A DNA stretch of 64,000 nt from Emiliania huxleyi CCMP1516 (Eukaryota; Haptophyta; Isochrysidales; Noelaerhabdaceae), in assembly GCF_000372725.1 (NCBI RefSeq), contig NW_005202427.1, forward strand, positions 10,407 through 74,406, in the 5' to 3' direction. Positions 9,709-19,592 of the stretch are shown here, one piece after another. A program made the position numbers and the translations under genes. The stretch's first letter is position 1, and each line of letters starts with the position of its first letter. A model generated the notes under the pieces. It saw only the letters and a list, made by a program, of their open reading frames with translations. It was not told the origin of the DNA and did no database searches.

Positions 9709-12700
9709 ATGGCCGACTCGCTCGCTCTCGCTCTGCTCCATGTCGTGCCTCGCTACCGGCGAGGCAACCACGCGCCGTCGGTAGCTCGTCATCGCCACGG
9801 CTCAAAGTAAGACTCACCGCCCTCTCTTCTGGCCAGGCGGCGGAGGCGGTTCTGCTTGGGCTGCGAGGCGAGCCTAGCCCGCCCGGCCGTCCGCTGTGTG
9901 GGCGCGGAGTCGAGCTGAGCGTGGAGGAGGTGGTGGCATACGCGGCTGCGCGGCTACGTGCGCTGAGCTTTGACGCCTGGCGAGCCGTCGCCGCAGACGA
10001 TCGCCGGCGCACCGCTGCGACCAGCGCCGCCTGCACCGCCAGCGCTACGCAGATTGCCGACGCTTTGGCTCCGCACGCTGTGACTCACGGGCCTGCCGTT
10101 GCTCCGCCCGAGACTGACGCCGCTGCTGCTCCCGCTTGGTCGGCGATGGCGGATCGGGATGCTGCGGCGAGGGAGGAGGCTGCCGCGGCGGCGAGACGAG
10201 CGGCAGCCCGCCGCGCCGCCGCGTCCAAGGCGAGGGCGGCGAGGGAGGCTGCGGCGGCGAGGGAGGCTGCGGAGGCGGAAAAGGCGAGCGAGCGCCCTCG
10301 AAACTCGCGCTGCTCGTCTAGTCCACCGCAGCTCACGGCCGAGGCGTTGGTGCGTTGGTGCTGCAGGCGAAGCGGTCGAGTGAGGCGGCGGCGCGCGCAC
10401 TCGCGACCAAGGAGTCGAACGAGAGGCGGCGCGCAGCGGCGGCCGCGCGCGACGCGCGAATCTTGGCGGCGGCGGAGCGGGCGCAGGAGGAGGCGAGGGC
10501 GAGGAGGAGGGAGGCGGAGGCACTCGCATCGGAGGAGGCGGCGAGGGCGGCGAGGGAGGAGGAGGCACGGGCGGGGGCCAAGGCGGCGAGGGAGGCGGCG
10601 GCGAGGGAGGCGGCGGCGAGGGAGGCGGCGGCGAGTGAGGCAGCGGCGAGGGAGCAGGTGGCGAGGGAGGTGCCGGAGAGGGAGGCGGCAGTGGAGCCGG
10701 CGAGGGCGGANNNNNNNNNNNNNNNNNNNNNNNNNNNNNNNNNNNNNNNNNNNNNNNNNNNNNNNNNNNNNNNNNNNNNNNNNNNNNNNNNNNNNNNNNN
10801 NNNNNNNNNNNNNNNNNNNNNNNNNNNNNNNNNNNNNNNNNNNNNNNNNNNNNNNNNNNNNNNNNNNNNNNNNNNNNNNNNNNNNNNNNNNNNNNNNNNN
10901 NNNNNNNNNNNNNNNNNNNNNNNNNNNNNNNNNNNNNNNNNNNNNNNNNNNNNNNNNNNNNNNNNNNNNNNNNNNNNNNNNNNNNNNNNNNNNNNNNNNN
11001 NNNNNNNNNNNNNNNNNNNNNNNNNNNNNNNNNNNNNNNNNNNNNNNNNNNNNNNNNNNNNNNNNNNNNNNNNNNNNNNNNCGCCGCGTGCCTCGCGCTG
11101 GCTCGTGCACACGCGACCGCGCGAGCCTTGCGGCGAGGGCTGCTGCGGCCCGCCATCCGCCACCTCGAGCACCGGTGCACTCCGCCTAGCCCCCCCCCAC
11201 CCTCTCCCACCCTCTCCCACCCCCTCCCACCCTCCCCGCCACCCTCCCCGCCCCCGGCACTATCCTCACCACCCTGGGCGCCGCACGCACTCGCAGACTG
11301 CGCATGCGAGGCTTGCGCCGCTGGAGCGAGCACGCCGCCGCCCGCCGCGAGGTGGCCGCCGCGTGGCGCGTGCTCAGGCGACCAACCTCCGAGCCACCTC
11401 CGAGCCACCTCCGAGCCACCTCGGCTCCACCTCGACAACTCTGGACACATCTCGGCGAACCTCGGCGAATTTAGGCGGGCGCTCCACGCGCGCCGGCGCC
11501 GCGTCGCTGTCACCGTCTGGCGCGCCGCCGCCGAGTTGGCCGCCCGGGCGGCGAGCGCGCAGCTGCGGGCGAGTCGCGCGCAGCAGCGGCGTGCCCTCGC
11601 GGCGTGGAGGGAGGCCGCACAGCTGCGACTCGCCGCCTCGCTGTCTGCGGCTCGAGGCGAGGCGCACGCTCGTCGCGCCCGGAGCAGAGCCGCCTTCCAA
11701 AGCTGGGCGGCGGAGGAGGCGGCGGCGGCGGAGGTGGCCAGGAAGCTGGGCTCTGCCCGGAGGCGGCGGGCGGTGTCGGCGGCCCGGCCGGTCTGGGCTC
11801 TCTGGACGGCGCGCGCAGCCGAGTCGAGGTCAGCTGCCCTCCTGCTGCGAACGCGGCGCCGCGCCGACTCCGCCGCGGCCCTGGCATTCTGGCGGACCGG
11901 TGCGATCCGCCTCGAGGCGCTCTCTCGCGCCGCAGCCGTCGCGGCGCGCCGTTTGCCGACGCGCCGGTGCGCCGATGCGCTGGCCTCGTGGGCCGCTCAC
12001 ACGGCGATGCTGCGCGCTGTGCACCAGAGTCGGGCTCGGCTCGCCTTCGCCACGGCCTGCCGCTCTCCTGTGGCTTGGCAGAGGAGGAGACGTGCCCCTG
12101 ACCTGTCCGTGAGACGTCTGCCTCAGGCGCTCGCGTCCCTTGCGGCTTGGCGGGGGCTGGCAGCCAACCACCGGCGGTCGCAGCACCGGGCGAGGCGGGC
12201 GCGGTCGCACGCGCGCGGCGCGCGCCTCGCGACCGCATTTGCGCTGTGGTTCGGTGCCGCGAGGGCGGCGGGGGAGGAGGGAGCGGGAGTGCGCGGGCGG
12301 AGGGTGCGTGGGGCGAGGGAGAGTGGGCGGCTTCGGGAGGCTTACGACGCGTCCAGGCGGCGGCAGCAGCGCTCTGCGGAGGTCGAGTCTCTAGTGGCGC
12401 ACTTAATGGCTTGCAGGGCGCACAAGCTCAAGGAGCTCCCTCGCACTACGCCTCCGCGCCTTCAACCCTCCTCCAGGCGACCTGCGCGTGGCGTGGCTGC
12501 TGTAGGCGCGCGCTTTGCGCTATTGGGTGGATTGCGCCGCCGAGGCGCACAGCGCGTCCGTTGCGCGCGCACACCACGCGGCGGCTGCCAGCGGCGGCGC
12601 GCTGGCCACATGGCGGCGTGCGACCGGGCACGCATTGGCGCGGAGGGGTAGCATCGAGCTTCTCTCCGCGCGCCGTGCGTCCGGACTCATCGCACGCGCC

Positions 12701-14384
12701 GTCGATGCGTGGCGTGGCGAGGCGGGGCGAAGGGGCGAGGCGGCGCGGCGCGGCGACGCGGCGGCGTTGCATGCAAGGCGAGGCTGGTTCTGCCGCTGGT
12801 GTGGGGTCGCCGCCGCAGCCGCCGCCACCCGCCGCCGGCAGGCGGGCGCTGCTGTGCGGCGGCGGGCGGCGACGCTGCGCGGCGCTGTCCGGCGCGGCCA
12901 GTCTGAAGCTGTTTTTGGGCGGCGCGCCGTGGCTGCAGTCGGGCTTGGAGAATTGGCGCGGCGGCGCCGCTCGCTCGCGGCGTGGCGCGCCGTCGCTTCC
13001 GCCTCGCGCTCCACGGCCGACGCTTTGGCTCGGCGACTCAAGGGGGTTCCGCTCCCTCTGCGCCGTTGCACCCGACCGTGCGGAGGTCCCGTGAGTAGGC
13101 GTTCGGGCGAGCCCAGCTGGCGCGGCGGAGGCAAATGCGGGCTCTGCTGGCGTGGCGAGGAGTCGCGCATCGTACTGCCGTTGACTTCGCGGGCAACCGC
13201 GCTGCCACCGACCACCGCCGACGGAGGTCGCTGTGCACTCCCGCGCGCTCTCCTGCCGCTGGACCGTTGCTGGACGCGCGTGCTTGCGGCACTGTAGGCT
13301 GCTCTTGCAGTGCTACCGCGCGCTGCTCGCGCAGCTCGCCCAGTCGCGCCGCCGCAGTCTCGCCGCGCAGCGACACGACGCCGCGTTGCGCCGCCGCCAC
13401 GCTGCCGAGGCGTTCGGCGCTCTCCGGCGGGCGGAACGCCGCGCCGCAGCTTCGGTCGAGCACGTGCGGCTCTCGGGCGAGCTTGCCACCGCGCGCTGCG
13501 AGGCCGCCGTGCGGAGGGCCGTGCATACACTGCAGCTCCACCGCCAGCGGCGCGTCACTTGGGCGCTGGCCCAGCGGCGGGTTGCCGCGTGCGTCGCCGC
13601 GTCCCTCGAGAGGTGGCGGCGCTTCGCCTACCACGCGCACCGGAGCGTGTTCGCGGCCACGCAGTGCGTGTTCGCGGCCTAGTGGGGGGAGCGTGACTAA
13701 GGATTGCTTACGCGTGTGACGTACTTGGCAGGTGCGCGCTCTATGGCGCATGGATGCGCTTGCGCGCGGCGGTGTCCCGCCGCCGCGCCGAGGTGTGGCG
13801 CGAGGCCCTGTTGGGGCGGCGCGAGGGGGACGCCGCGCTGCAGCTGCGGGGCACGAGTTGCCGCACAGCGTTCGGCGCCTTGCGGTCGCACGCCGCGGCG
13901 GCCGTGGCGGCCCGAGGTGCGATACGACGCGCGAGGCGCAACTTGATCGCGCTCGACGGCCACAGGCGGAGCATGCCCCCCCCCCCCCCCCCCGATTGTG
14001 AACAGTCTGGAGATGTGTGCCTTGGCTCGCAGGCGGGCTGCTCGCCGCCGGCTGGCGCAGCGCGTGTTGAGCGCGTGGGGTGGCTACACGGCGTCCGCCG
14101 TCATGCTGCGGTGGCTCGCTGCGGGGCACCGCTTGCGCCGGGTGCTCCGCTACTGGTCCGGCGCCGCGTCGGCTCGCGCCGCGCGCCGCTCCATGGCGGA
14201 GCGTGAGCGCGGCTTGCGATTGGCGGCTATGCTCGCGCGGTGGCGCTCTGCAGCCGCCGCCGAGGGCGCGGGCGCGGCAGCGGCAGCTGTCCTAGCTCTG
14301 TCATTTGACCGGCGCCGAGTTCTGCGCGCGCACTTCGTCGCCCTTGCGTCTGTGACGCTGGCCACGCAACTGTCCTCAATTTGA
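9709..14384 (+). CDS. Sfi1-like repeat protein (centrin-binding type), ten exons
   Basis: Exons read by eye: 9709-9780, 9837-10283, 10367-11174 (containing the 371-N gap), 11297-11377, 11475-12417, 12506-13045, 13099-13232, 13298-13636, 13732-13965, 14006-14384 (TGA). Phases agree at every junction; five introns start GC and four GT. After a short N-terminus (MADSLALALLHV) come many degenerate helical repeats with a tryptophan about every 23-35 residues: LSFDAWRAVA, LAAWREAAQL, AFQSWAAEEA, VWALWTARAA, ALAFWRTGAI, LRYWVDCAAE, LARWRSAAA. Residues in exons 2-3 form an Ala/Arg/Glu coiled coil. Sfi1 proteins are long helices that bind centrin at basal bodies and spindle poles; that role is inferred from the repeat pattern. 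The N gap hides part of exon 3 or further introns. Confidence 0.72.
10711..11081. other. Assembly gap (371 N)
   Basis: Run of N inside the Ala/Glu-rich part of the Sfi1-like gene. The (GGCGGCGAG)n-type sequence entering it explains the failure to assemble. Confidence 0.95.
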
Positions 14385-14801
14385 GCGAAAAATAGCACAC
14401 CGCTGGGTCGTGGCGGAGACCAGATTCCGCGGCTTCCCGGGAATCCTGGACGCTGGAGTGTCGCGCGGGGACCGGGGGGTCTCGCGCCCTGACCCCTGTG
14501 CTCTGCCGCCGCCCGCCACACGCGCGTGCTGCTGCTGCCACCTCCGGCTCCCGCCGGTCCCGGCTGCGGCTCCGGCCTCCGCCTGCCAAACTCGCGCCTT
14601 CGCGCAACGTGGAACGTGCTGCGTGCTCGGTGCTCGAAGAGGATAGAGGGAACGTTGGCCAAAGTACAGGTTTCGATCCGGGCCACCGCAAATTTTGATC
14701 AGCAAATTTCGAGGGGCGGCCGCAAATTTTGAGGTAGATTTTGATTGTCAAAATGTGTCCGTCTTGGCACAGGATAGAGCATATAGGCGGCGAACACCCA
14801 G
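14385..14801. other. 3-prime flank of the Sfi1-like gene
   Basis: Directly after the stop. Contains AT-rich words GCAAATTTTGA/CAAATTTCGAGG near 14690-14750 and GC-rich spacer. No gene. Confidence 0.5.
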
Positions 14802-15823
14802 GTGCGCAGGGACATCGCGACTCTGCCCGCTCGCTCGACCCTTTTGCCGCGAGAGGGCGCCGGCCGCGTGTAAGAGGTGGCTGGCGCCCTGAGGCGGCAA
14901 TTGGTGGCGTGGGGAGTGCGGAACGCTACTGGCGGCGCGACAGGGCCTCTCTCGGTTGCGTGTGCCGCCCATCGGCACGCGGGTGCGCAGACATCGCGAC
15001 TCTGCCCGCTCGCTCGACCCTTTTGCCGCGAGAGGGCGCCGGCCGCGTGTAAGAGGTGGCTGGCGCCCTGAGGCGGCAATTGGTGGCGTGGGGAGTGCGG
15101 AACGCTACTGGCGGCGCGACAGGGCCTCTCTCGGTTGCGTGTGCCGCCCATCGGCACGCGGGTGCGCAGACATCGCGACTCTGCCCGCTCGCTCGACCCT
15201 TTTGCCGCGAGAGGGCGCCGGCCGCGTGTAAGAGGTGGCTGGCGCCCTGAGGCGGCAATTGGTGGCGTGGGGAGTGCGGAACGCTACTGGCGGCGCGACA
15301 GGCCCTCTCTCGGTTGCGTGTGCCGCCCATCGGCACGCGGGTGCGCAGACATCGCGACTCTGCCCGCTCGCTCGACCCTTTTGCCGCGAGAGGGCGCCGG
15401 CCGCGTGTAAGAAGTGGCTGGCGCCCTGAGGCGGCAATTGGTGGCGTCGGGAGTGCGGAGAACGCTACTGGCGGCGCGACAGGGCCTCTCTCGGTTGCGT
15501 GTGCCGCCCATCGCGGCACGCGGGTGCGCAGACATCGCGACTCTGCCCGCTCGCTCGACCCTTTTGCCGCGAGAGGGCGCCGGCCGCGTGTAAGAGGTGG
15601 CTGGCGCCCTGAGGCGGCAATTGGTGGCGTGGGGAGTGCGGAACGCTACTGGCGGCGCGACAGGGCCTCTCTCGGTTGCGTGTGCCGCCCATCGGCACGC
15701 GGGTGCGCAGACATCGCGACTCTGCCCGCTCGCTCGACCCTTTTGCCGCGAGAGGGCGCCGGCCGCGTGTAAGAAGTGGCTGGCGGCCTGGCGCCCTGAG
15801 GCGGCATTTGGTGGGGTCAGCGT
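14802..15823 (+). repeat. 179-bp tandem satellite, six copies
   Basis: Units start at about 14802, 14983, 15162, 15341, 15524 and 15703 with GTGCGCAG..ACATCGCGACTC, followed by CCGCGAGAGGGCGCCGG and TTGGTGGCGT..GGAGTGCGG. They are nearly identical, differing by a few substitutions and 1-2-bp indels; the last copy is truncated. The high identity implies recent amplification. Position next to telomere-type tracts suggests subtelomeric satellite DNA. Confidence 0.9.
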
Positions 15824-15840
15824 GCGGTGCTGAGTCTTAC

Positions 15841-15945
15841 TCGTCGGCGCTGGGGCCAGATCCCAGCGCAGAACTCTGCAACGCTGGCATACAAACACAA
15901 GAAGACTAACCCTAACCCTAACCCTAACCCTAACCCTAACCCTAA
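15841..15945 (+). repeat. Interstitial telomere tract 1 with conserved 5-prime module
   Basis: A CTAACC/CCCTAA tract (about 15906-15945, some 6.5 repeats, TTAGGG type) is preceded by TCGTCGGCGCTG, GGGGCCAGATCCCAGCGCAG and GCAACGCTGGCATA. A GCTGAGTCTTA..CGTCGGCGCTGG word lies both before (15830) and after (15969) the tract. Confidence 0.85.
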
Positions 15946-17175
15946 AGCCGTAGGTCAGCGTGTGGGGCTGAGTCTTAGTCGTCGGCGCTGGATTGCATCC
16001 GACGCCGTCGGTCAACCCGTCATGCGGCAGGTGGCTTGCTTTGGCTCGCTGCCACCGCGGTGGCTCACCAAGGACTTTTCAGCGTGCTGCGTCATCACCG
16101 CGCGGCGCGCAAGCCACGCCTCACCCGGGCAAAAAGAACGACCGCGCGCCGCCGCCGCCCGCCTCGCCGCGCCGCGCCGCCCCGCGCCTCGCCTCGCCTC
16201 GCCTTGCAGCAGCGCACGCGCACACGCACCCACGCGCCCGCGCTCGCTCCGCGAGAGCGAAGCAACCCTCCAAGCGAGTTCCGAACCGGGAGCCAAAAGG
16301 TCCCGGCTCGAACCGCGAACCGGTTCGACCACCGCCGCTGGCGGTTCTTGCAAAGGCATCAAAGGCAGTGCTTGATATAACGTGAAATAGTGCGAGCGCG
16401 CGAGATACTCACCCGACCCACCGTGCCCTCGCGAAAGAGATCTCGCGCCACGCGCGCTCGCACACGCCGCCCGAGAGCACTCCCACCCCCGCCGCCTCGC
16501 AAGCTCACAGGTTGATTTGAGGAGAAGCAGCTGGGGGAGGTCAAAGCGGGAGAAGGCGGCACGGCGGCGGCGGCGCGGCCCCCCCCCATCCCCACGCCTC
16601 CGGGTCGTGCGTACCGCCTCCGGGCGCGAGTGTCCCCCCAGCGTCTGCTCCGGCAGTCGCTCCGGTAATCAGGCCGAGAGTACCAGGGAGGAGGGGAGAA
16701 GAGCCCAGGGTGGGGAGAGGAGAAGAGCCCAGGGAGGGGGGAGGAGAAGAGCCCAAGACGGCCTCCCTCTCCCTCCCCTCCCACCCGGCCTCCCTCTCCC
16801 TCTCCTCCCACCGGGCCTCCCTCTTCCCCTCCTCCCGCCAAGCACCGACAGTCTCGAGGGGCCAGCCGCTGGAAGGGGCAAGCCAGCGGCACGAGGGCTT
16901 CAACCACACAGCTACCAAGGGAACGCGACCCACACAAAGCACCAAAGTTAGGCATACCCCCCGGCGCAGTGTCCCCCGCTATGTGTCGCCGTTCGTCGGG
17001 GCACGCAATCCTGTGCAGTCAGGGCAAGTGGGGGCGGGGCGGACAGCCCAGGAGCGTGCCCTGGGACCTCTCCGCCCAGTCCGGGGGTGCGTCGAACCTT
17101 CCATCGCCCTGTCGGAAGCGGCGTGCCGGTGGAGGCACGTCCGGGTTTTGGAAGTAAAGATATATTACTTTCTAG
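15946..17175. other. GC-rich spacer between telomere tracts
   Basis: Contains CGCCGCGCC-rich DNA to 16260, purine/pyrimidine minisatellites at 16680-16830 (GGGAGGAGGAGAAGAGCCCA type), and unremarkable DNA to 17160. The open frames are low-complexity and I do not call a gene. Confidence 0.5.
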
Positions 17176-17303
17176 TCGTCGGCGCTGTGGTGGGGCCAGA
17201 TCCCAGCGCAGAACCCTGCAACGCTGGCATATACAGACACAACCAGACCCTGACCCTAACCCTAACCCTAACCCTAACCCTAACCCTAACCCTCTAACCC
17301 TAA
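17176..17303 (+). repeat. Interstitial telomere tract 2 with the same 5-prime module
   Basis: The same module (TCGTCGGCGCTG, GGGGCCAGATCCCAGCGCAG, GCAACGCTGGCATA) at 17176-17234 leads into CCCTAA repeats (17250-17303, with variants TGACCC and CTCTAACCC). Two independent tracts sharing a module imply duplication of a unit that already contained telomere repeats. Confidence 0.85.
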
Positions 17304-17674
17304 TAACCGCCTAACCTAACCCACACCCCCCAACTCCACACCGCAAATTTGAAAGATCTTGATGAAAATCAGGCCCGACTGCAAATTTCTTCAAAATTTT
17401 CGCAGGCGCTCCGCGCCTGCAGATTTTGAAATAAATTCGACAAAATTGGTACCTGGCCCAAAGAGGAAGACGATGTCTCACAGCCGCGTCTCACAAAAAG
17501 CAAATCGCTCGCCTCTCTACACCCTCACCGCGGCCGTCGGCGCGGCGCGAGAGAGGAAGCGGAGCTACGAAAACACGGCGAGAGTGTGAGATGCCCTGTG
17601 TGTCCTCTCTGACGTGACTAACAGCCACCCACTGCTTCGGCCGCGCGTACACCGCACACTCGCGAAGGCCGCGC
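17304..17674. other. AT-rich spacer
   Basis: Has CAAATTT words and a perfect GCAGGCGC/GCGCCTGC hairpin at 17404-17421. No gene; the 3-prime end of the phosphatase gene follows on the minus strand. Confidence 0.5.
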
Positions 17675-18847
17675 CTAGTTCTCGCCGCCCCCCGGCCACA
17701 AGCCGCCCGCCGGCTGGGGCGGCTGAGGCGCGCCGCCAGCCGCCGCCGCTGCGCCATCACCGCCGCCCGCCGCCCCGGTCCACTGCCCGCCCGCCGTCAT
17801 CGGCTGCGGCGGCGGCGCTTGCTGCTGCGCTAGCGGCGCCTGCTGCGGCGGCGCCTGCTGTTGTGGCGGCGCTTGCTGCTGCGGCTGCTGCATTTGCCCT
17901 TCTTGCGGCTGCATGCGCCGGTAGGTGGCTCGACGGTACATCTCGCGCACAGTGGGACGCGACCTACGCGGCACGTCGCAGCACGTGTCACGGGACACGC
18001 CATTGGCCGGCGCCTCTCGAGCAGCGGGCGGCGCCAGAGCCGCGGCGAGACGTGCGGCCGGATGCGCCGTAGCTCCGCCTGCGCCTGTGCCGGCGTCATC
18101 CCCTTCTCGGTGATGAGGTAGGCCATGGCCATGGTCCCTGCGCGATGGAGGGGCGGTGCGTCGGCGGCGTGGGTGGCGGGCCTGGGCGGGCGTAGGCCGT
18201 TGAGCGAGAGGGAGAGGGAGAGGCGGCGGCAGGAGACGATTGCAAGACAGCGGCGGCGGGCCGGGGACGGGCGCGGGGCAGGGTCCGGGTGGGACGGCGA
18301 GGGCCGGGTCGGCAACGCCAGGCGTCCGGGTGGCCGCGCGGACGGGCGCGCCTGCACGGCCACGGCCCGCCTTGCAGTGGCAGTACACCGTCCCTCCCGG
18401 GGGCTGCTTGCGGATGAAGTCGAGGCCGTTCTCCACCTGCTGCGCGGAGGGCGAGCAGTAGTCCATCGTCGGAAGCCTCAGCTGCGTGATTCCGAGCCGG
18501 CCGTAGCTCGCGTGGCCGTCAAACTCGTCGCACATGTTGAGGACACCCGAGACGCGCTCGACACGCGCCAGGCTCTCGAGCGACTTCTCGAGCGGCAGCG
18601 CGCCCAGGATGAGCCGCTCATCCACACGGTCGTACCAGCGGCGCTGGTCGGGCATCGCGCGGTGCAGCAGCATCGTCCACGCGAGCGTCGGCCCGAACAT
18701 GAGCTTGAGCATGCGTCGGCGCACTGCTGGCGGCACCGCGAGGACCGCCTTCTCCTTGTCGACGCGATCGAAGAACCAGAGCGGAGCCATGAGCACCTTC
18801 CACAGTAGGCGCAGTAGGGAGGCGAGGTGATCGGCGAGGGACGGCAT
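17675..18847 (-). CDS. PTPMT1-like dual-specificity phosphatase
   Basis: Exon 1 (18847-18352) encodes an N-terminal hydrophobic/basic region, then WYDRVDERLILGALPLEKS, VSGVLNMCDEFDGHA, LRLPTMDYCSPS and the catalytic loop VYCHCKAGRGR (CX5R signature, Cys nucleophile and Arg). A 214-nt GC-AG intron (18351-18138) follows. Exon 2 (from 18137) gives GTMAMAYLITEKGMTPAQAQ and LRRIRPHVSPRLW, as in PTPMT1. The end is less certain: a frame shift near 18000-17960 suggests a further short intron before a Gln/Pro/Ala-rich tail reaching TGA at 17675. PTPMT1 dephosphorylates phosphatidylglycerophosphate in cardiolipin synthesis at the mitochondrial inner membrane; other related phosphatases act on phosphoinositides. 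The start ATG lies only 24 bp from a terminal-inverted-repeat element. Confidence 0.8.
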   Translation of the reverse strand: MPSLADHLASLLRLLWKVLMAPLWFFDRVDKEKAVLAVPPAVRRRMLKLMFGPTLAWTMLLHRAMPDQRRWYDRVDERLILGALPLEKSLESLARVERVSGVLNMCDEFDGHASYGRLGITQLRLPTMDYCSPSAQQVENGLDFIRKQPPGGTVYCHCKAGRGRAGAPVRAATRTPGVADPALAVPPGPCPAPVPGPPPLSCNRLLPPPLPLPLAQRPTPAQARHPRRRRTAPPSRRDHGHGLPHHREGDDAGTGAGGATAHPAARLAAALAPPAAREAPANGVSRDTCCDVPRRSRPTVREMYRRATYRRMQPQEGQMQQPQQQAPPQQQAPPQQAPLAQQQAPPPQPMTAGGQWTGAAGGGDGAAAAAGGAPQPPQPAGGLWPGGGEN

Positions 18848-18870
18848 ACGAACGCCACGCTTGTCTTGAG

Positions 18871-19430
18871 CTCGCAGCTGCTATAGCCGCAGGATTCGAC
18901 ACTTCAGCTTGGTATAGTATCATTGTATGCAAGATCATACCCCAGGGCTATACCCTGATACCCTCTTGAGAGGACCCGCATTGGGCCCCTAGAGGATAGG
19001 CTGATACCCTGGTGGGTTACCCTTCACACCGGACACGACCCCCCTCTTCACACCTCTTCGCGCGCTGCGCGCGCGCCAAGACAGACAACGCGCTCGAATG
19101 AGCGTCGCGCAGGAGGGAGGCGAGCGCACCACTAAGCAATGCGCTGGGCGAGGAGGGCGCATTGCGCGCGCAACAGCTGGTGGGCGCGTGGCGCGCGGGT
19201 ACGGCGGAAGCGCAAAGAGTTTGAATGATACCGGGGCGGACCGTGCGGGAGGGCTTGGTCCTCGGTGCGAGGTGTGAATTGTCGCTTCGCTGCGCGGCCG
19301 CCGATGATACCTTGATACCCAGCCGAGATAAGTCCCCACAGAGGCCTAGAGCATACCTTGATACCCCCTCGAGAAGCATACAATGATACTATACCAAGCT
19401 GAAGTGTCGAATCCAGCGACTCGCAGCTGC
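18871..19430. mobile_element. MITE-like element with perfect 39-bp terminal inverted repeats
   Basis: TIRs at 18892-18930 and 19376-19414 are perfect reverse complements over 39 bp (GGATTCGACACTTCAGCTTG...). The 11-bp word CTCGCAGCTGC flanks it directly on both sides (18871-18881 and 19420-19430), probably a target-site duplication with a few terminal bases between. The interior has many GATACC words near both ends, a typical subterminal motif pattern, and no transposase. The exact TIRs mean a young insertion, directly upstream of the PTPMT1-like start codon. Confidence 0.8.
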
Positions 19431-19592
19431 ACGGTGTGAACAGAGTTCGTACCGAGCAGCAGGGAGCTCCGCCACTCGAGATCCCTCGAGAGCGCGGAGT
19501 CGGCTGGGGCTATACCAGACAGAGCTCGCAGTCGATCGCTAAAGGGAAAAAGAATTTACGACCGAAGGCTGCCAGTCCCACACCTCTCACCT
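19431..19592. other. Short spacer
   Basis: Spacer between the element and the 3-prime end of the kelch gene. Nothing recognised. Confidence 0.4.

Noticed and set aside
11128-12238. Long minus-strand and alternative plus frames over the Sfi1-like gene
   Set aside because: High GC opens all frames; only one chain of exons keeps the tryptophan repeat with consistent splice phases.
14877-15833. Repeated ~64- and ~91-codon frames in the satellite
   Set aside because: Identical repeats of the 179-bp unit, whose length is not a multiple of three, so no continuous protein exists.
16359-16955. 198-codon minus frame
   Set aside because: Composed of glycine/serine/proline repeats from a minisatellite, with no motif.
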